Source: Tachypleus tridentatus
Taxonomy: Eukaryota > Arthropoda > Merostomata > Xiphosura > Limulidae
DNA length: 64,000 bases
Assembly: GCF_004210375.1 (NCBI RefSeq)
Contig: NC_134837.1
Location: 163,597,310 to 163,661,309 of the forward strand
Reading direction: 5' to 3'
Below are positions 50,965 through 61,370 of the stretch, piece by piece (position 1 is the first letter of the stretch; each line of letters starts with the position of its first letter). The notes under the pieces were generated by a model. The model worked only from the letters and a program-made list of their open reading frames with translations. It searched no databases and had not been told where the DNA came from. Made by a program: the position numbers and the translations under genes.

Positions 50965-52323
50965 AGTTTGTCAGAAACAATGTTCACAGTAGCAGAATTG
51001 TCTTGCATTTTGAGCCTAAGAGATGTCAAAACAGGCAGAACTGCCAAGAGTATGTCCATGTAGAGGATGAATTTAAGGCTTGTCAAAGTACTGCATAATC
51101 CTGCAGCTTTATGTCCATGTTCACCTTTGTAATGCAGCTTTACTTGATACAAATGCTCTGCTAAAGCTGGCCAGTTATGAGAAATTGACTGCAGAAAGTG
51201 CTATTTGTAGGCCACCCACTGGGTTCCTGTCCCTTTTGTTGGCTTTACCAACTTCTTTGAGGCCAGCCCAGTTCTGTAGCAAATTGTCATAAAACATTCA
51301 TAGGTTTTCTAAAAAGGTTTGGATACTATCAAGGTAAGGGATGTCCTTAATTGCAAGTTCCAATCTGTGACTAACACAGTGGATCCCTATGAAATAAGGT
51401 TTTTGCACCTTCAGTCTGTTTACAAGTCCTTTATTTGTGCCAAAATTGACAGCTGCTTCATCAGCTGTCAGGCATACAATTGATTCAAGCCAGTTGAGAA
51501 ACTTGCCATATATGGACAATGCTGCAAGTACAAAAAATTAGTACCCAATATTAGTTACTTTTTGTAAAAAAAAAAATATGTAAATTTGTACTTTGGAAAA
51601 TCCAATTGCTCCATTATCTATTACACTAGTAATGCTAAGTTAAGCTCCAATTCTGTCAGTGGTAAATATATGGTTCTTCTTGGTTTAAATCAATTGAAAA
51701 ATGCTTGAGTGTTCACTGATGTATATTAATAATGGAATGACTATGTAAACCTAAATTAAAACACAAATGTACATGAAATATTGTCCATTTTAATTTTTCT
51801 TAATTTGGAATTCAGGATAAGTACAGAAAATTCTCATCCCAGGTAATTAAGAAACCTTTACCTGAACTACATGCTTGTAGCAAGTGTTCAGAATCAGCCT
51901 TCTCAACTAACTGCAGACACAGGAAGTGGGTTACTGGATAACAATCACTGTCAAAATATCTTACATTGATTATCTCTTGCTCAATGTTGGCAGTGTCTTT
52001 TGAGCCGTCAGTCATAATGCCAAAGAATAATGTGGAGTGCAGACGAGATTGGACATTAATTCTAATTGTTTCTGCAATATACTTCGTGAAGATATCTGCT
52101 TGTTTGTCATTGGCATAATGTTCTGTTAAGTTCATACCAAAGTTGTACTCCTGCAGCAACAGAAGCTCTTGAAAATCGCTGAATGGTTTGGCATTCAAAG
52201 CCATATAAAGGGCAGTCCTGAACAGCACAAGCAAACGATCTTTCTCTGGTTAAGTTTGCTCAATATTTTCATCATGGGTGTTAAATCAGGTGTTTCTTTT
52301 GCTGTCTTAGCTTGACAACTTAG

Positions 52324-53031
52324 CAGGGGCATAGATCCTGGGGGGATGGGGTGTACATCCCCCTTTCATTTTAGGTGGGGGGTATGGTGCATACAATCAT
52401 CCCCCCCTACAGTTTGGTCTGTTGAATTGTTTTATTGCATCACAGGCCTACAAATTGTGTGTTTGTTCTTGTGATTCTCGTGTTCTTACCAATCGAATTA
52501 CATAATTAGGCCTAGATGTGAGGCCCGGCATGGCCTAGCGCGTTAAGGCGTGCGCTTCGTAATCTGAGGGTCGTGGGTTCGCGCCCGAGTCGCGCCAAAC
52601 ATGCTCGCCCTCCCAGCCGTGGGGGCGTTATAATGTGACGGTCAATTTCACTATTCGTTGGTAAAAGAGTAGCCCAAGAGTTGGCGGTGGGTGGTGATGA
52701 CTAGCTGCCTTCCCTCTAGTCTTACACTGCAAAATTAGGGACGGCTAGCACAGATAGCCCTCGAGTAGCTTTGTGCGAAATTCCAAAAACAAACAAAACA
52801 GGCCTAGATGTAGGCTTTAATATAGGCGTGCTTCTAAGCTTTTTGATCTAAGCGATAGTTCATAAGTATCAGTCAGTAGGCCTAAGTATACATGCAAGTA
52901 TCGTGGCAACAAGATTACTCTGTGACTGCATGTTTACAGCTTTCAGGTTTGCATAATCAGAGATTACCAATTTGCAATAAGTGGTTGCAAAAATCATCCC
53001 CCCCATTGGGTGTAAAAAATCTACGCCCCTG
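52324..53031. mobile_element. Small non-autonomous hAT-type element inside the hAT transposase
   Basis: Ends CAGGGGCATAGATCC at left and, reversed, CAGGGGCGTAGATTTTTTAC at right. Perfect 8-bp target duplication CAACTTAG at 52316-52323 and 53032-53039. Removing it (and one copy of the duplication) rejoins the transposase reading ...CTHSLSC with QAKTAKETPDLTP. It carries a SINE at 52520-52799. Without that SINE and its duplication it is about 416 bp and has no ORF. Confidence 0.88.
52520..52799 (+). repeat. SINE family 1, full length, in nested hAT element
   Basis: Complete copy: tRNA-like head (GCCCGGCATGGCCTAGCG ... GGGTTCGCGCCCGAGTCGC), central domain and 3' tail ending AAACAAACAAAACA. Flanked by a perfect 12-bp duplication AGGCCTAGATGT (52508-52519, 52800-52811). 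This is the third level of nesting here. Confidence 0.95.
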
Positions 53032-55825
53032 CAACTTAGACTGTGGGTGCAACTGTTTTCATGCTCCATAACAGCACTTGCTCTCAGGTTGGAAGATCCT
53101 GTTATGAAGGTGTTCTTCTGCCTTCCACTACTTTGGTCATATTCCTGACAAATTGAGCAAAACATCAGTCCGGTAGCAATATTATACTCCAGCCATGGTC
53201 GGCCTCTATTCCATTCATCCTGGAAACAACGAGTAGACTTAGCGTCAGTACTAGCAGTAACAGTTTTTGCTTTAACACTTGGGTTTCGGTCAACAAGCTT
53301 GGGTTTTTTCACTCGGGGTTCCATAATATTGTCTTCTGATTCATTAGTCTTGCTTGTGAAACCAAACTGAAATAGAACGTGAGACTTTAGCGTTTTTTTA
53401 CTATCAGACGCCATGGTCAGATCATCATGAATGTTTAGCAGTCACGTGACTATTTGGGATGGCATGGATAAGGCGACCTAAAAAGCGCATTTTGTGAGAG
53501 TTCATGACCGTTTTTTAAAATTTGCTTTTTTTTTTTCTCTTAAATTAAATCTTAAATTTTGCAAGCTATTTTTCACTCATTATAGAATATACTTTTAAGC
53601 AAATTCTTTGGGCTGTGCATACACAGCTTTTGCGTCATTTATTTTTGAGGGGACGATGTATTTGTGTCCGATATGTTAGGAATATGACCACCGTTCATGA
53701 TGTCCGGTGATAGATGGGAAAGTGAGGGTCAAACTTAATTTTTTAACAGACATGTCCTGCTTTGAGTAGAAAATTTCGAACCCTGATTGTGTTTGTTGAC
53801 TTGCATTCAAAATATTTTTGAACTACTATTTTATAAATTTATGTCAATAAGTTTAGTGTCAAACTGCAAATTGTAATTCAGATGTCAGTAATATACATTA
53901 TTCATTTGTTTTATTTAAAGGTGAATATTAAAAACCACTTAAATATTAATTTTTGTGTATCATAGTTTGTTGAATGAAGCACTGATCCAAATTTGATGTT
54001 TACCATGCCAAAATAACAAACTCTATAGTTTTATACAAAGTACTAACTCAAATTACTGATATTATCAATCTAGGATATAAAACAAGAATCTCCTATCTTT
54101 TTTATTTGTTGAGATATTGCTAATCTACTGAATCAAACACAATGACCTCCCTTACTGTTCACATTTTTGCAAAGGCTCCCTCATGGACACTTATTGTGTA
54201 TGACATGTGAATAACCAATCAAAAACTCAGAATGCCCACTTTGTGGCTTTCTCAGCCATTTCATGTGTTGGGATACCACTTTGTTCTTTTAAAATAAGAT
54301 TTCAAGGATGTAGGTTGTGTCTTTAGCCTGCTTGAAATTAAACTTTTTTTAGACCAAAATACAGCTTAGTTACTAAACTTGATAAATTATAATGGAATTC
54401 TATGGTATTGAAAAAGTAATTTATTATTTTTTGGTTATTCAAATATCTATATAAAACCTTAAAAAAAATTATTTCATTTCACATCAACCACATGTGAAAT
54501 TTCTTAAGGTTTGGAAAGTTACAAGAAAAACAACCAAATACAGAGGCCATAATAACACTTCATGTGCTGTTCTATATTTCAAGAAATACAAATATAAGAA
54601 CTTCTTTGTAAATAGTATAATCTATATATAGGTGACTATATTTTACAAAATACTAGTCCACAAAAACATAGTCAAGACAGGGTCGTTCTGTAAAGATTAC
54701 AGCTCAGTTTCAGATTATTGAATACAGTAACAACTAGAAGGTCAATATAATAAAAATATATAAATGTATAATGATAAGAGATTTAAGCTATTTAGACTAA
54801 ACATTTGTGTTATAATCTGTAGTAATCTTAGAATGAAAAAATCAATTTATATTTATTTCCTAATTTTTATGGTGGTCACAAGGTTGGTCATATTGATAAA
54901 CTCCTTATGGCTAGAGTAAAGAAGATAACAGACAAGATATAGTTTTACAAACATTCTAAGTGTATTTACGAGATTCTAAAAATTACACTAATAATATTTG
55001 AGATTTTGGGGAAGTAGAATAGTTTTTAACCATGACATGAAAATCACTTTTCACTCAGACTAGTAATGAAACAGACTTGATATTTTCATAGAAATCTTTA
55101 GTCAAAATACTTCATTAAAAAATTCTGAATTTTTATATACCTAAGACTTGGAATCATCACTAAAAGTCTACTAAATTTTGTGAAGATATACATACAGCAT
55201 TAAAAATTACTGTCAATCACTGACATTTACTTACCATTGTTCCAATTGAAAGGTAGCATAGAGTGAAAGGTCAATTTACAAGTACAATTTGTAATTGAAT
55301 ATCATTAATCATTAACTATGCAATCTAACTTGTGGTGTAAATTATTAATTGTGACTCTGGAATCCATTGTTGTGCAAATTATTTTATTTTTATATAAATC
55401 TCTGAAACTCACTACTTAAAATTATTGATTGGTTGTATAGTACATTAATGAGTTTAATAACTATTAAATTAACAAATTTCATTATCCATCCAGCTTTAAC
55501 CATCAATATTTTGGAGATGGAAAGTTTTTCAGTGAATTTAACAGGTAGACAGTATAGGTGATTCTTTTGGTCAGTTTGTCATCACTTCACTGAAAGAAAA
55601 AAATTAAGAAATGGCTTATATGGCTACTGAATTAATAATAGCACAAACAAATAAAATGGAAATGATCTGGAATAATCTTAATAAAAGGCTTAACTCAATT
55701 TTGAAATAAGTAGTTATTATGAATACATCAGCTAGCATTGTAAATGGATTACAATTCATATAATCTAGAAGTAATTTTATGAAGTTATGTTTATAAATTT
55801 GATATAAAATTGTATACATGTGTGT

Positions 55826-55935
55826 TTCCTTATGGCAAAACCACACCTAGGCTATCTGCTCTGCCTACTAAGGGGAATCAAAACCTTGATATTAGCATTG
55901 TAAAACTGAAAACATACTGCTATCTCACTGGTGGA
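55826..55935 (-). repeat. SINE family 2, diverged
   Basis: TATGGCAAAACCACACCTAG then GCTATCTGCTCTGCCTACTA. It is absent from the paralogous copy of the tandem duplication at 53.85 kb, so it inserted after that duplication. Confidence 0.65.
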
Positions 55936-56814
55936 CATCACATTGTAAATTATAATTCAAATTTTAGTATTATACATGAGTTAATTTCTTAATTTAAAAG
56001 CACGTGTTAAAAATACACCTAAATATTGATTTTTTTGTGTCACAAAGTATGTTAAATACAGAACTAGATCAAATTGGATGTTTTATGGTCAATATATAAA
56101 GTCTATAGTTTCATATGAATAAGAACTCAAATTACCCATACTGACAAGTTAGAATATAATATGAACCTTCTATCTTTTCTATTTGTTAATACATTGCTCA
56201 TCTACTGAATCAAACATTGTAGCCCTGCTGACTTTTTAACACTTTTAGAAATGCTTCCTCATATATAATTACTTAAGTAACCAATCAAAAGCACAGAATG
56301 TCCCTCTAATGGCTTTCTCAGCCACTTTCAGATGTTACATCATCATTTCCTTCTTTACAAACAAGACTTCAAGATAAGTTGTGGAATCCTGTGGTATAGA
56401 TATAGTGATTTATTATATTTTGGTTGCTTCAAATGTGTATATGAAACTTTAAAAAATTGTTTCATATCTTCCTGCAACTTTTCAAAAGGCTTAGTAACCT
56501 ATGCAAGGTAGCAGACAAGTACAAAGATTTTCATAACTAGATGATACAATTACCTGCTATACTTATTTACTATATTGTTTCAAGAAACATAAGTTTAAGA
56601 ACTGAATTGTAAATAGTAACAATGTATTATAACTAAAGTGTGACTGTACTTCACAAAATACCATCACTAGTTCACTGAAACACAGCCAAGATAGGTCACT
56701 TTGTAAAGGCCAGTTGATATTCTTGGATATGATAAAAGGAGAACAGATGCACCACATCATTGTAACTCCTGTAATGTTAATCAGCAGTGGCTAAAGATCA
56801 ATATAATAGAAACA

Positions 56815-56840
56815 ATATATATATATATATATATATATGT
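56815..56840. repeat. (AT)n microsatellite
   Basis: Uninterrupted TA/AT run of about 24 bp inside copy 2 of the tandem duplication; absent from copy 1. A similar shorter run is at 38601-38617. Confidence 0.9.
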
Positions 56841-57510
56841 ATAATGTTATGATATTTAACCTATTTGCATTTTTGAGTTATAATCTGTAGTTATTATAAA
56901 ACAAGAAAACATAATTTATATTTACTTTCTAATTTTCACAGCAGTTAAGAGGTTGTTCAAACATGCTGAATATCTACAGTGACAGATTCAATAGTGAAAA
57001 TAACATAGTTTTATTCTTAAAAAATAAGTGATAATTACTTGCAAGTTATGAATATTTCACATGTGAAATTTGAAAATGTTCTGATGCATAAAAGTATTTT
57101 TAATCTTAAATGAAAATTACTTTGGATGTTGGTTAGTCAACATTCTGAAAGAAAAAAAAATCATGAGAAATCCTTTGATTACAAAATCTTAATCAGCAAA
57201 AGTTTGTAAATGTGTGCATACATAATCAAAAATCATTAATTCATGCATATGTAACTTGGTAGTGGTATGACTGGTGAAAGTCATGTGAAGCAACGTAGAT
57301 ACATGAAAATTAATACAATTTTCACTGATCAATTCCAACATTTTATATAGACTAATAAAAACTACTAATACTATACTACAAATTAGAATAGTTTTGATTC
57401 ACACCCATATTCTAATTTAAATGACTTTTCATACATTTTGACCACTTCTTGGCTATTATAAACTAGTTATATTCATGTTGTAAAAACACGTAGGTCCAAG
57501 AAATCTTGAT

Positions 57511-57584
57511 AAAAATGAAACAGAAACCCTATAATCCGAGCGCTTTCGAAAGTGCTCGGATTATGGGGTTTCTATTTCATTTTT
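57511..57584. repeat. Perfect-type hairpin, Penelope-related
   Basis: Arms 57511-57541 and 57554-57584 pair almost completely around GCTTTCGAAAGTGC. The right arm ends GGGGTTTCTATTTCATTTT, close to GGGTTTCTATTTCTTCATT at the 5' flank of the Penelope relic at 44.3 kb (in reverse reading sense). Confidence 0.85.
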
Positions 57585-57777
57585 AAACTAGTTCTATTCG
57601 TTGCATGTAACTTGTATAAGTGTATATTCTCTTCACAGTTATTTAACAGTAACGTTTAACTTTAAAATTTTGGTCTAGTTAGTTATTGAATAGTAATGCT
57701 AACAGTATGGTAGTAGTTGTAGTACCGCGTAGTGTTGCACTGCCGTATTCTTTAGAAAGCGTTTAGGCCTAATGTAC

Positions 57778-58210
57778 CTCAGAACGGTTGGTATGAGTAT
57801 TAACGCTTTTATTGACAAGGAGAGCTAAGGCATGCGGCTCGTAATCTGAGGGTCGCGGGTTCGCATCCCCGTCGCGCCGAACATGCTCGCCCTTCCAGCC
57901 GTGGGGGCGTTACAAGGTGACGGTCAATCCCACTATTCGTTGGCGGTGGGTGGTAATGAGTAGCTGCCTTCCCTGTAGTCTTACACTGCTAAATTAGGGA
58001 CGGCTAGCACAGATAGCCCTCGAGTAGCTTTGTGCGAAATTAAAAAGACAAACAAAACAAACAGACAAGGAGAGAACGTTTGTTTTCTTAACCTGATGAT
58101 GACCTAGAAAGGTCGAAACGTTGTTCTCTCCTTATCAATAAAAGTGTTAATACTCATAGCAGCCGTTCTGAGATTCATTTTTATTTCATGTGGGTTTCTT
58201 GTCATCAAGA
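57778..58210. mobile_element. Penelope-type terminal inverted repeat split by a SINE
   Basis: Arms 57778-57824 and 58126-58172 (CTCAGAACGG...AAGGAGAG and its reverse complement). Between them GATGACCTAGAAAGGTCGAA then ACGTTGTTCTCTCC, and downstream GTGGGTTTCTTGTCATCA. The same core and tail occur at 34.09-34.20 kb. A SINE (57825-58063) has split the left half. Confidence 0.75.
57825..58063 (+). repeat. SINE family 1, 5'-truncated, inside a Penelope-type inverted repeat
   Basis: Starts in the tRNA-like head (CTAAGGCATGCGGCTCGTAATC) and ends in a AACAAAACAAACA tail. Perfect 11-bp duplication GACAAGGAGAG at 57814-57824 and 58064-58074. Confidence 0.93.
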
Positions 58211-58269
58211 GTTTCGCCCTAATTAGTAATTTATTACCGGTACAAAGACAGTGTTATTTATCTTTAGGC

Positions 58270-58400
58270 ACCTGTATGTTTCTTCTTTTAGTGACATCTT
58301 CATTTGGCACTCCTACGTCTTGTATAACTTCTTCAATTTCATCAATATTCTCTCCATTTTGTTTTTCCACTTTTCCAACGCGACCCTGCAAAACCGATGC
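58270..58400 (-). other. Possible small coding exon, unrecognised
   Basis: A minus-strand open stretch after a plausible acceptor (ttttgcag). It reads RVGKVEKQNGENIDEIEEVI, QDVGVPNEDVTKRRNIQ, then VPKDK and a stop. The acidic, lysine-bearing composition differs from the surrounding AT noise. A possible donor (CAG|gtgcct) follows NIQ. I do not recognise the protein. It could be a real exon of an unseen gene, part of the Penelope-type repeat just to the left, or chance. Confidence 0.2.
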
Positions 58401-58963
58401 CACAGCGAAAAGTAACAGCTACTAGCACTCACGCGAATTAGCTTGTAAATATTCAATATAATATGGTAACAAGTACGACATATTACAAATACAAAAAGAA
58501 TAAATAAATAAAAAAACATAGAGGTAATTTGGAAATATCTTCAAACTGTATGTTTTATGCAAACACAAGTAACATAATTTAAAGTTTTCATATATAGCGT
58601 AATTAGGATTACAATTATATGATAAAATTTCAATTCACTGCTCATATGAAGAATGAAAGGTATAAGGCTCGTACGATAAACTGGCTCGAACTTTTTACTT
58701 CTTTTAATTTTTTTCTTAATTTAAACAATTAAAATAGTTTTATTGAAGAGCTTTAACTTAAGTGAACAATACTGAAACTAAGTGAACTTATGAAAACGTA
58801 AGAATGTATAGGATAAGACCAAGTATATGACCAATTTAGAAAAGCTCCCGTCTATCAACGAAAAACATCATTATTTTTTACATGAAATATACTGTACTGA
58901 CTGAAAATATCCTCTATAAAGCAAACTGAAAAAAAAAGGAAAACTGGTAAACGCATTTGACTG

Positions 58964-59160
58964 CTTTGTTTGAATTTCGCGCACAACTTCTCGAAGGCTA
59001 CCTGCGCTAGTCGTCCCTACGTTAGCAGTGTAATACTAGAGGGAAGGCACCTAGTCATCATCACCCACCGCCAACTCTTGGGCTACTCTTTTACCAACGA
59101 ATAATGGGACTGACCGTAACATTATAACGCTCCATGGCTGAAAGGATGTGCTCGATGATG
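58964..59160 (-). repeat. SINE family 1, partial
   Basis: Reverse copy from GTTTGAATTTCGCGCACAAC to CTCCATGGCTGAAAGG; head missing. Confidence 0.85.
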
Positions 59161-59605
59161 GGAATAGAAATTGAATGATATCTATCAATGCATTACAATA
59201 TAAGAAAAAAAAAAAATCCAGTTGCGACAGAAAGTGTTCGTACCCCTGCGTTCCGAGTGGTTTCTTGCTCATAACATAAAAAGTATCACTATTAGGCTAA
59301 TATAAGTATAGTATATTAAAAATATTATACTAACACACATCTACATAATGTTTTATGTATATTAAACGATAAATAAACTGTTTATAAACAAATAACCAAA
59401 AATAGGAGGAACAGAAAGTGTTCGTACAGTTCAGAACGTGTGAAAAACACTGATATTCCCGAAAAAAATCGTTTAATTTGGCGAATAAATTACATTATAC
59501 CATTCCAGAACTAGACACTGGGTTCATAATTATTGGAATTTAACCAGCAAAAAATGTACTTTCGGCAATTTAGCGCTGTCTTCTTCATTATCTGTTTTGG
59601 TCATC

Positions 59606-59786
59606 ATTCAGCCATGGAGCGTTATAATGTGACGGTCAGTCCCACTATTCGTTGGTAAAAGAGGAGCCCAAGAGTTGGTGAGGGATAGTGATAAATAGTT
59701 GCCTTCTCTCTAGTCTTATACTGCTAAATTAGGAATGGCTAGCGCATGTAGCCCTCATGTAGCTTTGCGCGAAATTCAAAACAAAC
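59606..59786 (+). repeat. SINE family 1, 5'-truncated
   Basis: Starts at TCAGCCATGGAGCGTTATAA and ends in GCGAAATTCAAAACAAAC. Confidence 0.87.
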
Positions 59787-60061
59787 TTGTTATTTCTGCA
59801 AGAGCTAATCTTTGTTAAATGTTGTTTTCTAACTACACAGATTCGCCCATTGATGGTGCTATTTAATTTGATTTGAGGCCTAACAAGAATTATTTATTAA
59901 TTATTGTCTTATTGCCCAAGTATGTTGCCTGTGTTATATCCTCACTGACTCTTGTGATTAAAATTAAATTTAATACTTTTTCTTAAATAACCAAAAGCTA
60001 CAAATTCATTTATTATATTTGCAGTAGAACATGAAACAAGATGAATTTTTTTATTTCTTCA

Positions 60062-60172
60062 AGATCTGGCTACCTGTGTGGCAGCGATAAGTCTATGGAC
60101 GTACCTGGTTACATTCCCTGCGGTATACATAGCAATAATCTTGATGTAGCTTTGTTCTAAAACAAACAAACT
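60062..60172 (+). repeat. SINE family 2, diverged
   Basis: TGTGGCAGCGATAAGTCTAT, CCTGCGGTATACATAGCAAT and tail TTGATGTAGCTTTGTTCTAA plus AACAAACAAAC. Confidence 0.65.
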
Positions 60173-61149
60173 TAATGATTTTTTACTTGGGCTATTATTA
60201 CAGTATACCAAAACTGTCCTAACGGATTTGAAATTTGTGGTCATCTGCCCAGATGCTATAAGTACCTAAACTGCTAACTTGATTCACGTTCTTGAAGAAT
60301 CAAGTAAGTTGTTTATGTTTTTCAGACATTTTACTGAAATGCAAACTAACAATATCCTTTTATGATAACAGGAAAAACTGGTTCAGTTGAACAACATGAG
60401 AAGACAATTACATGAAAACGTGTTTGTAGAACAACCTGATGGTTATTTTAATTATTCAAAGTATGTTCTGAACGATATCGAAAAGAAAACTTGAATTTAT
60501 TATTTGTTTGTAATTTAGTATTCTGAAAGTTAAGAACTGGAGATTATTTTGTACAATTTGAACATATTTTGCAATTATTGTTACATCAATCTATTTCGTC
60601 TAATACTGGTCAATTGCTTAAAACTAGTAGAACTCGTATTAGTGATATATAGTTAAATTATTTTGATAATTATAATTTTAATATAAATTATTTCTAAATG
60701 AGTGTTCAGAAGAATTAATGTGTTTGACAAATTTAAGTAAAAAATGATATTGTTGTTATTTCTAAATATAATTAAGAAAATAGTACTATAATCTTGGAAC
60801 GAACATTTAAGGACTGAAGCAATTGTAAATGGTCCAGTTAAGGTCATGAAGCTACACCGTAACCTTATTCATAGAAAAGATGCTAAATTAAAATTGATAA
60901 CATTTCAAACGAAAAACAATTTTTATATATTTAACCATCAGGCAGTTTTTCAGTTTTGAGATCCATAAAGAAGTATGTTCATTGTGAAGTGTGATTTCTA
61001 AGATTATAACTTACAAATGTTTGGTAAGATACTTCTGGACTTTTACTACCATTGAATATATGTTGAAAGATTTGAATTATCCAGTGTAATACAATAATTA
61101 AAGTTTGAGAGCATTGTTGGTTGTATCAGATTTAATGTTTAGTCACTGT

Positions 61150-61370
61150 ACAAACATGTCGTTAGAAGAAACTGTACAGTTGAATGCTGATCTGATTTGT
61201 AACCACTCTGATAAACTGAGGGTTCCTAAGTCACTGTTTTTTTAAATTAACGAACTTTACAACAAAAGAACCTCATTTTTTCTTTAACATTAATTTTTAT
61301 CATGATATTTACGATGCTGCTATAGATTCTAGGTTAACATCTTTGGCTAATCTTTTTATTGTTACAATGC
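61150..61370 (+). mobile_element. Penelope-like reverse transcriptase fragment
   Basis: SLEETVQLNADLICNHSDKL then RVPKSLF, followed after a frameshift by FFFNINFYHDIYDAAIDSRL and TSLANLF. This fits the RT segment that in Penelope elements reads ...F.F....Y.Q.DGVAMGSPLGP.LANLF. The GVAMGSPLGP core is decayed (AAIDSRLTS), so it is an old fragment. No terminal repeat is placed next to it with confidence. Confidence 0.62.

Larger units (their letters stand above)
49893..53414 (-). pseudogene. hAT transposase (KIAA1586/ZNF862-like), interrupted
   Basis: Starts MASDSKKTLKSHVLFQFGF at 53414. A zinc-finger-like N-terminal block follows (FQDEWNRGRPWLEYNI, GLMFCSICQEYDQ, then ASAVMEHENSCTHS), typical of TTF/BED-type fingers in the KIAA1586/ZNF862 group. 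After the nested element come LFRTALYMALNAKPFSDFQE, FFGIMTDGSKDTANIEQEII (D-G-S of the catalytic region), CLTADEAAVNFGTNKGLVNR and PYFIGIHCVSHRLELAIKD (the C..H block). The remainder down to 49893 is fragmentary. There are multiple frameshifts, one SINE and one nested transposon inside. It is a dead transposase; domestication is unlikely given the breaks. Confidence 0.8.
49562..53785 (-). mobile_element. hAT-superfamily DNA transposon with nested insertions
   Basis: Terminal inverted repeats: the left end CAGGGGTAGAAATATTCTA and, reversed, the right end CAGGGTTCGAAATTTTCTAC; both continue to AGCAGGACA...GTC. hAT elements begin CAGGG-like and duplicate 8 bp; here the flanks (ATTATTGT and ATTGTGTT) agree at only 5 of 8, as for an old insertion. 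The transposase lies on the minus strand from 53414. The element is broken by a SINE (50675-50964) and by a smaller hAT-type element (52324-53031). It is not functional. Confidence 0.78.
53810..57130. repeat. Old tandem duplication of non-coding DNA (two copies, ~2.05 kb offset)
   Basis: Copy 1 about 53.81-54.90 kb, copy 2 about 55.78-56.96 kb. Shared stretches include ATCTACTGAATCAAACA (54124; 56210), TAACCAATCAAAA (54212; 56278), GGCTTTCTCAGCCA (54245; 56313) and GTTATAATCTGTAGT (54810; 56878). Both copies lack ORFs and have drifted by substitutions and indels. Confidence 0.8.

Noticed and set aside
52520-52600. tRNA gene (head of SINE with intact-looking A and B boxes; also at 8362, 19027, 57825 and others)
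   Set aside because: The tRNA-like part is always joined to the same central domain and A-rich tail and is flanked by target duplications. The folding is imperfect, so these are SINE heads, not tRNA genes.
49893-53414. Domesticated hAT-derived host gene (ZNF862/KIAA1586 type)
   Set aside because: The terminal inverted repeats are present and the frame is broken by frameshifts and two insertions. A domesticated gene would keep the frame and usually lose the ends.
42780-58000. N-terminal lysine-rich METAP2 exons upstream of exon a
   Set aside because: I looked for the lysine-rich block and the PNGVFPKG-type motif on the minus strand and did not find them; that stretch is mostly inserted elements.
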